Notes: generated by a model not told the origin, from the letters alone. DNA of 64,000 bases from Dryococelus australis (GCA_029891345.1 CM056993.1:277652016-277716015), one strand, 5' to 3'; counted from the first letter of the stretch, positions 24,740 through 37,413 are shown. Translations and numbers: made by a program.

Positions 24740-25740
24740 TTCTTGTTCTTATACAGTAAATAGTGTTCCTCAGCTGCCAAAATTATTTTTTAGTACCTAG
24801 CCTGCGACTATAACACCTCCCTTTGTAATAAATACGTTACAGAAATGCATGTTGTACATTACGTATCAAATTGTTACTTCTGGCACAAAAATGAATATAA
24901 GCTAATCGATTGATTCTGGCAGAATATGCATCCTGAAGTTCCTAAGTGAAATGAAAAATACTGAAGATAAATGATTTTAAGATTTGAAGTTGCTTGTATA
25001 CGCCATTAGCTAATAGTTGATCCAAAATCAATGTACAAATTTTCCAGCCAGGGCAAGTGGTAAAGGTTAATAGATTCGTCGAAGAGAAAAATAGCATTCC
25101 AAGCATTGCGCTGATATAAAGAATAACATCCAGCTAATGTAGAACGAAAATCAGATAAAGTAGACTACATTAGCACGGAATCTCTGGAAAAGTTTTGCAG
25201 TGCGATAACGTGACAAATATTTGTTGGCTAATTTTAAGGTTTTGGATATATTTGGTTTGGTGTTGGACCGAAACAAACGTGAACTAAAAGAAGTTAATCT
25301 TGGGTTAATGATGGTAATATATCACAACTGTGATTGAGTCCACTACACCGTAAGGTTACCATTTCCGTAATAAATATAATGTAATTCATGCAGATTTAGT
25401 TTTAGTTTTGAATTAAATACTTATCACAAAAGTGGAGGTTTTTAGCTTTCTCTGGAATTAACAGCTGAGGAGGGGTTTAACAAATAGGCACGTGCCATTA
25501 TACAATGCTTTTCTTTCATTTAGTCTATAGCTCATGTGTGCCAAAAATGTAAACAAATATATGATTTTCAAAGGAATACTACCAAAATCGTTTATAAAGC
25601 AAAATGCAGGGGATCGGCACCTAATACTGGAATAACAATGGGTTTTTTAAATGCATTTTGCAAACGTCTGCTGTGGTACGCATATGACACGTAAAAAAAC
25701 AATTGCACACAATCAACGTGCAGCCTGGAATACGTATGCC
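24740..25740. other. Unassigned DNA upstream of promoter-like block
   Basis: No recognised feature. Confidence 0.4.
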
Positions 25741-25800
25741 TCTCGTCAACTTACTAACGGCAGTCTGGTAGCGCGCCTGCGGCGGGTTGCCCTCATGTGA

Positions 25801-25833
25801 TGACGTCACAGCAGTGCGCACGGGCATATATAG
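25801..25833 (+). promoter_or_regulatory. CRE plus TATA promoter-like block
   Basis: A palindromic cAMP-response element, TGACGTCA, at 25801-25808 is followed 18 bp later by CATATATAG (TATATA at 25827-25832). It sits in a locally GC-richer patch (gcgcgcctgcggcggg at about 25771) in otherwise AT-rich DNA. That arrangement is typical of a TATA-type animal core promoter. Two short exon-like ORFs with strong donors follow at 26072 and 27015. Expression is not shown. Confidence 0.5.
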
Positions 25834-26039
25834 CCCATCCCCGATTGGAAGCGACTTATGAAAATCAACCTTTGAAAAAACACTCTAGGCAAAACATGTC
25901 ACCTGTTTTTTCAATAGCCCGTATTCCCAAAATATATATCACTATGGTAAACTTTTTAGAGTACTGTATTATTGAATAAATGAAACTTTACCTTAATATC
26001 ATCTGTAAATTATAATGTTTATTTCTTTTAAAATATGAA

Positions 26040-26078
26040 TTAACAACAGCGAGAGCAGCGACGTGTTGGCAATGGCAG
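26040..26078 (+). CDS. Candidate 5' exon with start codon and donor
   Basis: ATGGCAG at 26072-26078 has a good Kozak-like context (ggcaATGG) and is followed directly by gtaagaaa, a consensus donor. It lies about 240 bp downstream of the TATA-like box. It would encode only Met-Ala plus one base, so it may be a 5' exon of a spliced transcript. The left limit is arbitrary. No partner exon is proven; chance is possible. Confidence 0.25.
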
Positions 26079-26314
26079 GTAAGAAAAAGTTCACAGTTAA
26101 AATATTATTTTAACCTAGTTTTTTAGTATACTATTTGTAAATTAAACGGTACCTATTGAAATATTTAAATATTTAGGTAGCCCCGATGGCAACATACCTC
26201 ATTTTTACAGTTTAAAATAACAGCGGAAAATATCGTGAGTAGCCCGTAATGGTATGGTGTTGTTTTATCAAGCGAGAGCAATTTTGAAGCAACTGTCTGC
26301 TGAGCGAACTTTGT

Positions 26315-26392
26315 CGCTCTCGCTCTCTCTCTCTCTCTCTCACTCACTCTCTCTCTCTCTCTCACTCACTCTCTCTCTCTCTCTCTCTCTCC
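26315..26392. repeat. (CT)n microsatellite with CACT interruptions
   Basis: Imperfect CT array interrupted by regularly spaced CACTCA units. Confidence 0.95.
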
Positions 26393-27014
26393 GTATTCGT
26401 CTCTTTTACGCTTGGAAGTTTCAATTCACTAGTAGACGCAAACAATTGTACATGTTTTCCATTGTAGCATATTTCATACTTATTATAGCAAAATAATGAT
26501 TTTTGAATTTGTAATTTACTACTGAAAAGAGATTTTAATGTTTAAATAATTATTTTAATATATTTAGATATGATGGCGATGCAGAAACAAAGTGAAGTTG
26601 GCAGACGTGGCGAGCCATGATGTCATGGCGTGTTGCTGTTTTACCAAACGAAGAGTAAATTATACTTACTCCAAAAAATACTTCAAATTACCACATCACG
26701 TTTGTAGACGTTGTGTTCTTTAAACCTACCTTAGCAAGTTACGATGTTGTGATAAATCTGTGTTTCCGCGACAGTAATAAATATACTGTTATGGTGTGTT
26801 TCGTTAACCACTGCGTGTGAATAGCGTGGCGTCACTGTTTGATGATAGTTACGCTGGATCTGTGTGTGCGTGATTTCAAATATTTGATGTGAACTATTTA
26901 TACGTTGTATATGTGAACTGTTTTTATAACGAAGTTATTTATTTACATCCATGTATGTTTATCTATAACAACGTTGTACATTTGCCCTGAGTGTTTGAAA
27001 CACAGTCGTGTGAC

Positions 27015-27084
27015 ATGATTTACCACCAATCCCAACAAAATAACCAAGCCCAGCCCCAAATGAATTTCAATAACCTAATACACA
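27015..27084 (+). CDS. Candidate coding exon, Gln/Asn-rich
   Basis: An ATG opens 23 codons plus one base of a Q/N-rich peptide (MIYHQSQQNNQAQPQMNF...) with balanced codons in AT-rich surroundings. It ends at a consensus donor (acaca|gtaagt, GT at 27085-27086). The composition is unlike a chance AT-rich frame and resembles the N terminus of a nuclear or RNA-binding protein. It may belong to the transcript starting near the promoter-like block at 25.8 kb. No downstream exon was identified inside the window, so the gene is unnamed. Confidence 0.35.
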
Positions 27085-27090
27085 GTAAGT

Positions 27091-28070
27091 AGCAATACAT
27101 ATAAATATGAGTGGAATAAAAGTTACGGTAGGCTTATTTGAGTGCATGTTCACCGCTATATTTTAAGTTTCTATAACAAAAATGAGCGACACGAGTTGCG
27201 TGCTTGATTTTAATGTCGCTTTTTCGTTGGACTGCCTATTCCTTCGTTATTCGAACTGAGGTCGTCCTTTTAAAGAAATAACTCAACATATATCAATAAC
27301 AAAAAGTTAAACACTATAGTTCATTACCCCGCAGTTGTAACAGTGTTTAACACAGTCGCGGAAAAATATTAACATGCATTACGTGTAATAAGCTATGTCG
27401 TGGAAAACAAATATGTTAATGTAACGTAACCGTAAGAACTATCGTTAATTCAGGCATTTTTAAAACGTCATAAAGCTGGCCTAAATAATGTTATAGGCCT
27501 AAACTGTGAATATTCGCACGAAATGGTTTTTGAAATAGACCTAAGACAGAATTCTTTGAAAAGCTGTAAACAGTAAACAACACAATTGACAGGTATAAAA
27601 GTAGAAGTCACATTTCAATGTTTATTTTTAGGTGTTGCGAAAGTATACGAACACATGTACACACACACAATGGCATGTAAACATTGATTTCGACAGATGC
27701 TACATGCCGGCAGTCACATGGCAATGTTTGTTTACATTTGGCGGAAGGATACGAAACGGGCCTGCAAGTAGATATTTAGCAGGGATCCGAGAAAGTAGCT
27801 TCCAATGGGGAATGGACTATACTCTGTGTTGTCTAGGAACGGTCTCTTTACCATTCTCAGGTATAAGGGAACTGCAAGGAAACAAGTTGATGTTTCCAGC
27901 GATAAGATGAAAACTTCGCTTCCATACCCCTCGATGGTGCCTCACAAATCCTCACCAGTCCGGAGTTCAAAATGGGCATAATAACCACGATGTACGGCGA
28001 ATTTTTCCGGTGAGAAAAACACGTATTTCAGGTCAAGTCCCTCCGACTCTTAACAGTTTTCGTATTGTTA
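27091..28070. other. Unassigned DNA
   Basis: No exon recognised. A short (CA)n run is at 27660-27669. The frame at 27632-27910 has no motif. Confidence 0.4.
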
Positions 28071-28075
28071 CAATT

Positions 28076-28943
28076 TCTCTCTCTAGAAATAAGTGGGCTA
28101 TACCAAGTTCGTTAAGGGATGGAGGTCTAATCAAATAAATTAATTAATTATAATTTCCTTATTTTATTTGCAATACTACAGCAAAACTATCTGAACTCAA
28201 AATCTCACAAAAAATTGAAATCACTTACTGTTCACAATTGACACAAATTAATAAAATCTATAATTACAACAAAAATCAATGAAATTAAATAATTAAGGAT
28301 CAGTCCCAATAGACAGTGCATTAACCTATTCAATTATTTTATAATGTATGCGTCCATATTTGACATTTATAATATTTACAATAAAATCAGTATTACACTT
28401 CCATTCAGTCCCACCTCAGTTCAGTCAATGTCCTGTCAGCCGCAATGTTCTAGAGTCCTCCAAGCGCCCTCACGCACAGTAGGCTTCACTCGTCGGTTTC
28501 ACATCCCCTCTTCCATTCAAACCACGAACACTTCACTCGCCGTCGTCCCGCAATCCCCAGTAGTCGTCCACACTTTCTTCGCTCGCGCACACTCGCCAGG
28601 CGGCCTCCGTCAAAGACTGCGGCCTTTGGGTTGCGGCAGTATGTATAGGTCTTAGGCCGCCACCTAGAATATTCCCCAACTCGCGTGATGCGTCGCGGAG
28701 GGCTGAGGCGCCAGCCAGTCTCACCAGAACATTCTTGCGTCGTCGCTAAACGTATTGGAAACTCTAGCAGGCGATAGGAGGTCTGTCACGCTAGCAAGTC
28801 TCGCCGCTGTCGACATTCACGGTATTCCCAGAAGGGGGAATCAGGAGGGCGCGAGCGCATCATTCCAGGAAAAGGGGAGGGCGAGGCGGGTCTCCGATTA
28901 TGGCGCGGGGCAATTGAGTTGGCGCCAGCTGCAGCACGTAACA
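28076..28943 (-). mobile_element. Candidate solo LTR
   Basis: The 868-bp block, read on the minus strand, begins TGTTACGTGCTGCAGC and ends GAAATTGTAACA, giving the short TG..CA inverted ends (TGTTAC/GTAACA) usual for long terminal repeats. Its 5' two-thirds is GC-rich and its 3' third AT-rich, with AATAAAATAA about 110 bp before the end as a possible polyadenylation signal. No gag-pol remnant lies next to it, so it would be a solo LTR. The flanking pentamers do not match, so boundaries or identity remain uncertain; a CpG-rich promoter exon is an alternative. Confidence 0.5.
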
Positions 28944-28949
28944 ATATCA

Positions 28950-30960
28950 TTCCTAAACATTGGCGTGGTAAATTTCCAATCTATTTGTTAGAGTATGGGT
29001 TCTAAATATGCCCTTCCTGTGAATTCAAACAGCGGCAATTAACGTCACGACGTTGACGTACTTTTCTAGGGCCACTGATGGTGATATCTAGCATAGCCTT
29101 AGTTAGGTTGATATATAGTGCATAACTCTACAGCCTGTATTAAATTCTTATTTTATTACTGGCGCAGGTTTTGTTAGCAACATTTTAGTCGTATCAAAAA
29201 CTGTACATCGGAAAAATCCATTAATTTCGGACATTTTCGTTGTCAGGCAAGGAAGGATAGTTCGCGGGAACAAAGAACAAATTAAGGATTTTTGTGACGT
29301 AAAAACTAAGAAAACTAAACTCATTACGAAAACGAAAACATTGTAGATAAAAAATACTCTCTCATCAGATATTTGTAAAAAAAAAAATTGCCAAGAAATT
29401 CTTTTCAACTTTTTCTACATCGAGAAACTCATGGATGACTAACTTGGTATTATTTAAAGACGTAGGATTGTCGTGGTAGTATTTAGTTTGCCAGGTGTAT
29501 CTCTAAGCTTCCAGACTTTGCGTACCCGTTGATGTTTTCTCAGTCCTGCGTTACAAAAACACAAGAAATTGTGATTCTGAAAGGATTTTTTTTTTTATTT
29601 CGTCACGTGAAAAAGTTTTAATGTATGAAAATTATATAATTTATAGTGTCTAAAAATTAAGTATGGTTACACATAACCGTAACACTATGAATTGTGAGGG
29701 ACAGCGAGTCCTTAAACTATACATTTTCTAACCTTGGGATAGCAGTATTCAGCACCGTGGCTGAACTGAATTTAATTCAAAACATTTTCCTCAAGGCCGG
29801 CGGAGGCAGTTGCATCCTGCTAAGTCCGCTAGTGTGCGTGTTTTTTTTTTTTATTGTTATTCCTGTCGTCACCTGCTTCTCTCGGATGAACAACTTCTTC
29901 CAAGGTCGCCTACTAACCTCCTCTTGCCCCTCACGAAATGTCTCCCAGCCTGGAGCTAGACGTAAGAACACAATGGCATATCAGCAAATTACATACAAAA
30001 TGTGGTATTTATTCTAGGGTAATTAGAGGAGGCCTTTAACTTTGGATTTATATCCATCTGTTGTTAACAATTTTTGTAATTTTAATTTAGGGTTTAAATT
30101 TAGTTCCCGCGTACAAAAACATGAACGGTTTTCCTGAATTTTGCTGAGCGAGACGGTAATACATATTTTCCACGTGAAGTTCAGATATGGTTACAAAATA
30201 CCGAGTATGATCACATGCGTTATCTTTTTTCCCTGTGTCTGATTACTTGCTCACTCTCCAAACACAGAAAATGGAGGAGTTATTAGTTCACAGTCGTGTG
30301 CCATCTGACTTGACAGGTCTAATTTTCAAATAGTTACTTCATTCGTAAATGTACAAAATAAAATTTCATTTGCCAACAACGAAGATAAAACACGCAATTA
30401 TTATATAAATGCATGACCACATCCTGTTTAATAAACTCTGTGGTTAGTTAACCATCGCTAAGTTAGGCTAAAAGAGTTTTCTAAAGAAAAACAAGTGCGT
30501 TAGCAAGTAATACTGAAGCGAATTTCAAAAGTTTAGGTTGTAGGATATTGTGCGCCAATAATAAAAATGGACTGACACCGAGTTATTCTTTTTTATGTAC
30601 CTTTCCTTCGCTTGATGTCGACGGTCTGTGTCCAAAGAAATTTCTTTAGGAGAAAGGTACTACCTTCTGACTTAACGTTTTTTTTTTTTTTTTCATATAT
30701 ATAAATAATCTATCAAATGGTGCTGGTAGACAAAATAATAAAAACGAAATAAAAGGTAAAAAATATGTGTCCCGAGAGACTTGAAGGATCGGCAGTAATA
30801 AGATAGGTAACACAGTTATAAGATAAAGGAAAGACTTATTCTCTGGCATTACCCAGAAAGGGCTTAGGCGCGGGGGTGGAAAGAATGCGTGTCTGGCCTT
30901 TGGCTGGCCACGAAAAAAAAACCACGATGAAGTTGTGTTCCTGCTCAGGACACCTCTCCA
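28950..30960. other. Unassigned DNA
   Basis: No gene recognised. T runs near 29588 and 30679-30692. The open frames at 29148-29408 (minus) and 29694-30017 (plus) lack motifs. Confidence 0.4.
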
Positions 30961-30961
30961 G

Positions 30962-31033
30962 TGACAGATGGGCCAATCTCACAGTTGACAGATGGGCCAG
31001 TCTCACAGTTGACAGATGGGCCAGTCTCACAGT
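30962..31033. repeat. 24-bp tandem repeat, three units
   Basis: Three copies of tgacagatgggcc[a/g]tctcacagt-like 24-mers in a row; units 2 and 3 are identical and unit 1 differs by one base. Confidence 0.95.
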
Positions 31034-31039
31034 GTTTAG

Positions 31040-32395
31040 CAATAACGCTTGCAATGTTTCTCCTGGGACCTATTTCATAAAAGTTACAGTTCAACAGGTG
31101 ACAGGAAATTGCCAGACAGGTTTACAATCAGACAAATGTGTGTTTCATACAAGCTGACAAGTTTAATCCGACAAATGTTTCAACGATTACACTACATGCT
31201 GTTTTATGAAACATATATGTACAATCACTCGGTGACATATCTACAGATTTGTAGAATTGTCACTGCAGAAGTGACAGGCAAGCTTTCTTATGTAACCAGT
31301 AATTTGTAATGTTTATATAACATGGCAGTGCAATTGTGTTTCAATATTGTGTGAATTAACATTACTTGCTACATAACACATCCTTTTACTCTCAGATCAG
31401 GTTTAATATAGTAATTTCATCGACATTACTCGACATTCTGCTGCTAGAGTGAACAAAGTTATGAGGGTGGAATTATTATTTACCACTCAATTATTTGTGG
31501 CAGGAATAGACTCTTCATGAATTACATATAAGACTGCGATCGATTATCGTAAGCTATCTAACGTCTAATAAATTAAACTTACGGTTTGACATATAATTGT
31601 CGCGTTTTTGAAACTGCTATTTTAAGGGTGACAATTTGCATTTTCTTGCTTGTCAAATAGGAGGAACTTGTATTATTTATGTAACATAACATTGTCATGA
31701 CATATTGACATATTTGTCGGATTTGGTATAATTGTATATGTCATATAGTCCATTCACGGTTTTTTCGGCCTTTTTGAATCAAACCTTTGAATAATCTCCC
31801 CATGTATAATGTGTTTAGTTATTTCCTAAATACGTCCTGTATCACAAGCGTTTTATACTTGTGTGCATAAAAGTTACTTTTTTTCGTGTTAAAATCGAAA
31901 TGTTATTCATATTATAAAGCTTTATTTATGAATATCTCGAATAAAAAAACAGAAAATAGGTATGTTGGTAGCGCCTAGTGATAAATAGTGCTTATACAAA
32001 GTACTGTTACACTTAGTTTGCACGAGGCGGCGGAATATCTTCCAAGTAGAACAATAGCAGGGCTTCAGAAAAGGCTGAAGTAACCGTGAATGGATTATAT
32101 CTGACACATTTGATGAAATAGTGACCTGGTCGTCTGGCGCAGCTTCGCATTGGGACATGGTGGTAGGTAGGTACCGGTCGCTGAAGCACATGTCCAGAGC
32201 CGACACCAGTGCACAGTACTGCAGTCCATGTTATTCTGGCAGAATGTATGCCGAGTGCTGTGTTGGGCCCCTCATCACAGCTCCGAGGTTATCACGCATG
32301 CTGTTCTTCGACCAGGCGTTCAGTGACGATGATCTCACTGACACTTTCGCCATGAGTTTCGACCATCTGTTATGACTGTGTGAAAGAGCCCTAAC
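31040..32395. other. Unassigned DNA
   Basis: No gene recognised. A segment at about 32035-32380 is GC-richer and open on both strands (31922-32206 minus, 32121-32375 plus) but has no motif. It could be part of an unclassified element with the repeat that follows. Confidence 0.4.
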
Positions 32396-32404
32396 TTAAA
32401 ATCC

Positions 32405-32870
32405 TCGTATGAACCCGGCAGCACAACTTCAGTAAACCAGGACGCCAGAAATTACAACAGCGTATTGCAAAAGAAGGGCCGACAGCAATATCCCCCTCCA
32501 CCAGCCGGCATTCGGGGACAGCTATGTCTAAACAACGTGCCGATATAGGCCAGCACGAGCCAGGGTGCGGCGTCTTTCCACATCCGGCCAGCTTCAGGGA
32601 AAGACCGCAGGATGGATACGTCCGGTCATCGCTAATCTCTCTACAAGATGATACAGCCTCCAACATCAAGTTTGAGGTGGGGACTGTCCATAAGATATAA
32701 TAATTAAACTGGCGTGTAATAACATTATTGTATCTTAAATTAATATCAGTTATACTGGCTTCCCCAACATTTATACAACGTCTTGTATAGTCTGTGCCTC
32801 ATATCATAATTAACCCCCCCCCCCCCCACCCTTAGTAACAGTTATGCTCTACCGTCACATTTATCAGTCA
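32405..32870. repeat. Unclassified dispersed repeat, copy 1
   Basis: It is similar over its length to 53905-54365. Shared strings in the same order include cagtaaaccaggacgccag, ccgatataggcc, cggccag and ggactgtcca, then gtctgtg[c/t]c near the end. No protein motif. Divergence indicates an old family. A poly-C run is at about 32813-32827. Confidence 0.75.
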
Positions 32871-32874
32871 GCTA

Positions 32875-33205
32875 CGTCCCTAGCTCTATCGTGTGTGAAT
32901 ATGAACATAAGTCATTATTAATAGCACATCGCAGGGGACAGGTTTAACTGGGACAGCTTCTCAAGCCTCTACGAATGAGTTACCAATCCAGAGGGAATCC
33001 TGGTTTCCTTCTGACGATAGTGCACAGATTACAATGCACATACCCTCCCACTATGCTTTCGGCTCCAAACTGACAGTATTTACCTCTTTGATTGTTACCT
33101 TAAGCCTACCACCGTGCCACTGGTGAAATTATTCTCAGTTTTTGTTTAGTTTGTTCATTTCTTGTTGCAGTTCACATTCTACAGTTTTTTCCCCACCATT
33201 TCAGT
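32875..33205. other. Unassigned DNA
   Basis: No feature recognised. Confidence 0.4.
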
Positions 33206-33208
33206 AAA

Positions 33209-34255
33209 AGCTGTTCACAATAAAGTGAGCACTTTTGAAAGCCCTGCTAAATTTCTACTTTCGACCCGATGGTTGCGTATCTTTTCGCATGCCTATCTAA
33301 ATAAACACTGACGTGTGATTAATTTTTTCATAAAAATGCATCATCACTTTTAATGCAGAATCTAATTTTGCCCCTAAATTACTTACCTTGAAGTTTAATA
33401 GCGGAAAACAGTTCTTACTGTTTTATATACCGGCTCATACAAATCAAACCGTTCGGACAGACGTCATAATACAGTTTTAACATACTGCTAACATTCAGTG
33501 AATGTTTTACGTGGAATATAAAACATTTTCATTCCGTTATTGTTTTAAAAAAGTGTGATATACTTGCCGAGGTATTAACTCGTAAACTGAGAATAGCGAA
33601 AATACTAGTAAAAAAACACTGAAACATTTATTTAAGCTTTCAGAATTTCAACATAGATCCCAAACATAACAAAACACACTGCCGAAGTTTCTTCAAGTTT
33701 ATTCGAGGTTCGAAATTCATACCCACTTAAATTGCATGAAGTTTCACATTTTCTTGGTCGGCATATTATATCAGACACTACATGGAGATACAGCATAAAG
33801 TAATAACAATTAATGCCACTTCACTCAGAACATGTATAAAAATAATCAACTAATTATGTTAATGAATAATTTACTTCAGGAAAACCTCGTTGGTCGCAAA
33901 ATATTATTTTGTCGACACACGAGCGCGGGCCGGGAAAAAAATTAACCAGCTAACTTGAACATTACGCAAGTCGCCTGAATTCGTGAAAGAGTTAAAAACA
34001 TTAATCTTTTGTAATCACGTGAAATTTTATTATTTTTTTCGTATAAAAAAAAGGAAACAGAACTGCAAGTGAAAAAAAAATTAACTTAACGACTGGTAAG
34101 ACGTTAAAACATGGAACTATTTCTCTAAGTTCGCTTGCCAACTTGACTGTGAGTATTACTGTCATTGCTTAAGTTAAAATTCATGTAGTTACGAGGAGTG
34201 AATTTTTTTCGTATGTTGATTTTAAGAGTGCTCATTTTATTGTGGACCACCTTTA
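33209..34255. mobile_element. Probable 1.05-kb member of the GGCTGTTCAC family
   Basis: The left end, agctgttcacaataaagtgagcac, is family-like. About 1 kb on, gagtgctcattttattgtggaccacctttaa is its approximate inverse, so the two ends could bound one long member. The interior has no transposase motif and does not match the short members. Alternatively two separate fragments lie by chance in opposite orientation. Confidence 0.5.
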
Positions 34256-34554
34256 ATACTATAGATCTTTCGATCGACCGTCTCGCTCTCCCGTCTGTTT
34301 TATTATCTCCGTGTTCTATTTTTGTGTTCACGAGCTCATTAAAACATTTTATTTTCCTATGCATATTTTCATTCTCATATTACTTTCTATTTTCCCTCAC
34401 ACTAATTAGTTTGATATTTACATTCTCATTAATCCTGCTCATTCGGCTATTCACATTCTTATACGTCCAACTGATGTGTGATGTGAGGCATTTTGGTGGT
34501 GTTTGCCAGTTTGGCGTGGAATAACTAAAAACAAAAATAAAACTATTTTGTATA

Positions 34555-34800
34555 TTACCGAGCGAGGTGGCGCAGTGGCCAAATACTAGACTCGCATTGG
34601 GGGGCACATGGGTTTGATTCCCGGTGCAACCATTTTGATTTCTGCTTTGTACGATTTCCCGAAATCACTCCAGATCGATGTAGGATGATTCTTTAATTCA
34701 GGTCATGGCCCTATCCTTCCCCGGTTCTGCAACTTGATACGTCTCTAATTACCTCGCAGTCGACATGGTGTTAAGCCCTACTCACATTTCAACGGCGTTT
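34555..34800 (+). mobile_element. tRNA-derived SINE, full head and body
   Basis: It starts ccgagcgaggtggcgcagtgg with an A-box-like segment. B box gggtttgattccc is at about 34611-34623. The body (gatttcccgaaatcactcc) is typical of widespread insect tRNA-derived SINEs, and it ends near gacatggtgttaagccc. A target duplication was not established. Confidence 0.85.
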
Positions 34801-34879
34801 TAAGAACTCGACAAATACTGCTAAATTTGATTTAGTCGTCTAAAGCCATACCCCACAGTTGATACGTTTTTCACACAAA

Positions 34880-35150
34880 TTATACAACCCGCCATTCCTT
34901 AGCAGTGTTGTATCCTGTACGACGGGAAAGGTCGTGTGCCGGTCACGTGCCGCGCCAACTCCGCTGCCCACCGCCAGGAGCGCCACGGGTAGCCCGCGCC
35001 GCGTAGCTACCAATTTGCGGGTAATTGCTGTCACGATACATCGCTGCAAGGCCACGCCTTCGACTGGTAGTATAGTACGTCGGCGCTCAACTCAACATTT
35101 CTGCAACTTTCTTCTTGCCACAGTCAGGGGGCCGCGGCGTTACAGTTGAC
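34880..35150. other. GC/CpG-rich island of unknown function
   Basis: CpG-rich stretch (for example ggtcacgtgccgcgcc at about 34938 and cgcgccgcgtagc at about 34995) in AT-rich surroundings. Both strands have open frames (34859-35149 plus, 34840-35055 minus) without motifs. It could be a promoter/first exon or part of an element. Confidence 0.4.
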
Positions 35151-35157
35151 AGATAGC

Positions 35158-35450
35158 TAGGGACATCCGAATTTCGCGAAAATATTTCATGACCAGTTGT
35201 ACTTCACAGAACTTTAGCTCAGACCCACTTTCGTGATTGGATAGTTTCCGTGTTACACGTCTTAGGTGTGTTCGCGCTAATCACAGACGTACAGTATTGA
35301 AGTTGCATAATATTGATTGGACAGCCGAGAAGGAAAAATGTTTTCTCACAAAGATAAGCCTCCAGTAAGGAAAATAAAACCGCTCGCACGGCCGCAGGGT
35401 ATTGAAATATAGCATGTGCGGAAATATTTTCGCGATATACAGATGTCTCA
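35158..35450. mobile_element. hAT-type MITE, TAGGGACACC family, copy 2
   Basis: The left end TAGGGACATCCGAATTTCGC is nearly identical to the copy at 20989. The right end is degraded (gaaatattttcgcgatatac then gtctca). An internal block, catgaccagttgtacttcacag...gattggatag, is the reverse of the right part of the 61616 copy. No clean 8-bp duplication remains. Confidence 0.75.
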
Positions 35451-35454
35451 TCTC

Positions 35455-36030
35455 CCACCAAGGCGTGTGGGAAATGTGGCAGATGTTGCCCTTGACCGGC
35501 GGGTTTTCTCGGGGCGTTCCCGTTTACCCCTCCCTTGCAATTCGCCACTGCTCTATCTTCACACCATCCCACTGTCACCGGCGCTCAATGCCCGCCAACA
35601 CAGCTGTTTTATTCCCAATCTTGTTCCTTTTGGTCAGTATCGTGGGTGAAAATTAACATTAACATGGGCATGACGATAAGAGCGTTTCGCTCTTTGAATG
35701 CAGTGTGCAGTGTAGTGGCCATTTACTCTCTTTTCGGTAAGCGAATTCTGTTGTTAGCGCCGCACGGTGAGCGATTTCATCGAAACAGGCGGACAAAAAT
35801 CAAATTTTCTACTTCCACTAAATTCCGAGTCGCTGCCCTAGTCATCTAGACATACAGTTGAGCTGTCGTATGTAAGTCCTATGTGCCCGGACAGACGACC
35901 AGATATGCCTGCTGTGAAATGCAAATACATGCACCGGCTGCAGTGGCTACCGAAAATTCCCAATTGCGTTTGTATACATACTTCAGCGAACAGAATTATT
36001 ACAAGCCTTATACGTAGTGGTGATGGATAC
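35455..36030. other. Unassigned, moderately GC-rich DNA
   Basis: Overlapping open frames in all three plus-strand phases (35402-35849) without motifs. No splice support. Confidence 0.4.
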
Positions 36031-36035
36031 TTTCT

Positions 36036-36466
36036 ATATGCTATTCACGGTAAAATGAGCACTTTAGAAAGCCCTACTTAAAGATCTGCTTGTATACATG
36101 TTGTGTGTTATTCCTCCTTATGTAAAATTGACATTGCCATGGGTGTCATCAATTTATTCATGCGTTGTTCAATTTAAACTGCGAAATTAATAGAAAAGTA
36201 AATACTGTACAAATCTGCTCACTTTTACACTTCGATATATTAAAAAATACAGAAAGCGTGAGAAATAATTTAAATTATCACAAATGGTTACCTAACACTT
36301 TTTGTTCGACGTTAATATATAGAAGTACTTTCCGCTCCGTCGTTACCAACTTACTGAGCGCATGTCACTCAGTGCGACTATTAAAATATATGCAGGTAGG
36401 GGCAGCGATTTTTTTCTAAGGTTGATATGAAAAATTGCTCACATTATCGTGAACAGCCTTTAGAAA
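36036..36466. mobile_element. GGCTGTTCAC MITE family, long form, inverted
   Basis: It begins gctattcacggtaaaatgagcac and ends tgctcacattatcgtgaacagcc followed by TTTA. Its reverse complement aligns with the left half of the copy at 17066 (shared aagtgttaggtaac, atatattttaata, and a tcaaccttagaaaaa stretch). It also carries an internal family-like site at about 36213. Confidence 0.8.
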
Positions 36467-36765
36467 GAAAAACAACGGTTGTTAGCCGTCGTTAAACGTA
36501 AAACAAGATATAATTTAATGTTATTATTATGGCAATAATGAGCTAATATGTAATGTATTGTGAATGACTGATGGCTGATGCAATTAATTCCTAAAACTTT
36601 ACAATTACTTTTAAGAAAATGAACTAAAATGACATTGTTAATTTTTATTTATGCAAATACTAGACGTTTTGGCTATAACTGTACACACACACAGTTTGCA
36701 CCCGCTTACGACGTACTTAGAAGTGTGAATTTTTAGGAAGAAAGAAGAAGGATAATTTTGAATTC

Positions 36766-36928
36766 TTATTCAATCAGTGAAATAATCTAACGTCACTAAT
36801 TGAATCAGTGAAAAATTTTCACTGAAACAATCAATGGTTTTCCACAGAGTCTAAGTGGAGCCATTTTCACTGATTCGAGTAGTTGAATTTCACTTCGGTT
36901 CAGTGTTTTCCACTGATTCGAATTTAGA
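36766..36928. mobile_element. CACTGATT-rich MITE, copy 2
   Basis: It shares ttattcaatcagtgaaat at the start and agtggagccattttcactga, ttcgagtagtt and aatttaga at the end with the copy at 61090-61260, in the same orientation. Confidence 0.75.
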
Positions 36929-36934
36929 CTTTAC

Positions 36935-37395
36935 TAAACAGGTCTGTCTCAGTTTCAAACAGGATATTCAGATGATGTATATTTCAAAACGGATACTATA
37001 ATTATATTCTCTTTGCACTTTTGCAGTATAATACGGTTTTATGCAATTAGACGAATAGTAAATTATCATTAGAAAAATTAATGAGTGTAAGTTTACCATG
37101 TACCTTAATATTTACTTTACGAGTTTTCAGTAATTATGTTTATTATTTATACAATTGAAGAGTGTGTAATCGTACACACAATACATATGTTAATATTGTT
37201 TATGTAAAGGCAATTTTCATCAGTATAATTTCATTGGCTTTTTTATATTGATAAAATCATTAACTATGAATTAACACATACAAGATTTGTGATTTTATTA
37301 TTTAAGTAGTAGGACCGGTGAGTTTTGGGGGGGGGGGGGTGTGTGTTAAGGACACTCTTGATTAATCGGATTATCAGTTTGATACCAAAGAGTTA
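36935..37395. other. Unassigned DNA with a poly-G tract
   Basis: Nothing recognised apart from a G run at about 37327-37340. Confidence 0.45.
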
Positions 37396-37413
37396 ACTAA
37401 ATTGATCGAAAGG

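Noticed and set aside
30962..31033. CRISPR-like repeat
   Set aside because: Units are directly adjacent with no spacers, and the genome is eukaryotic.
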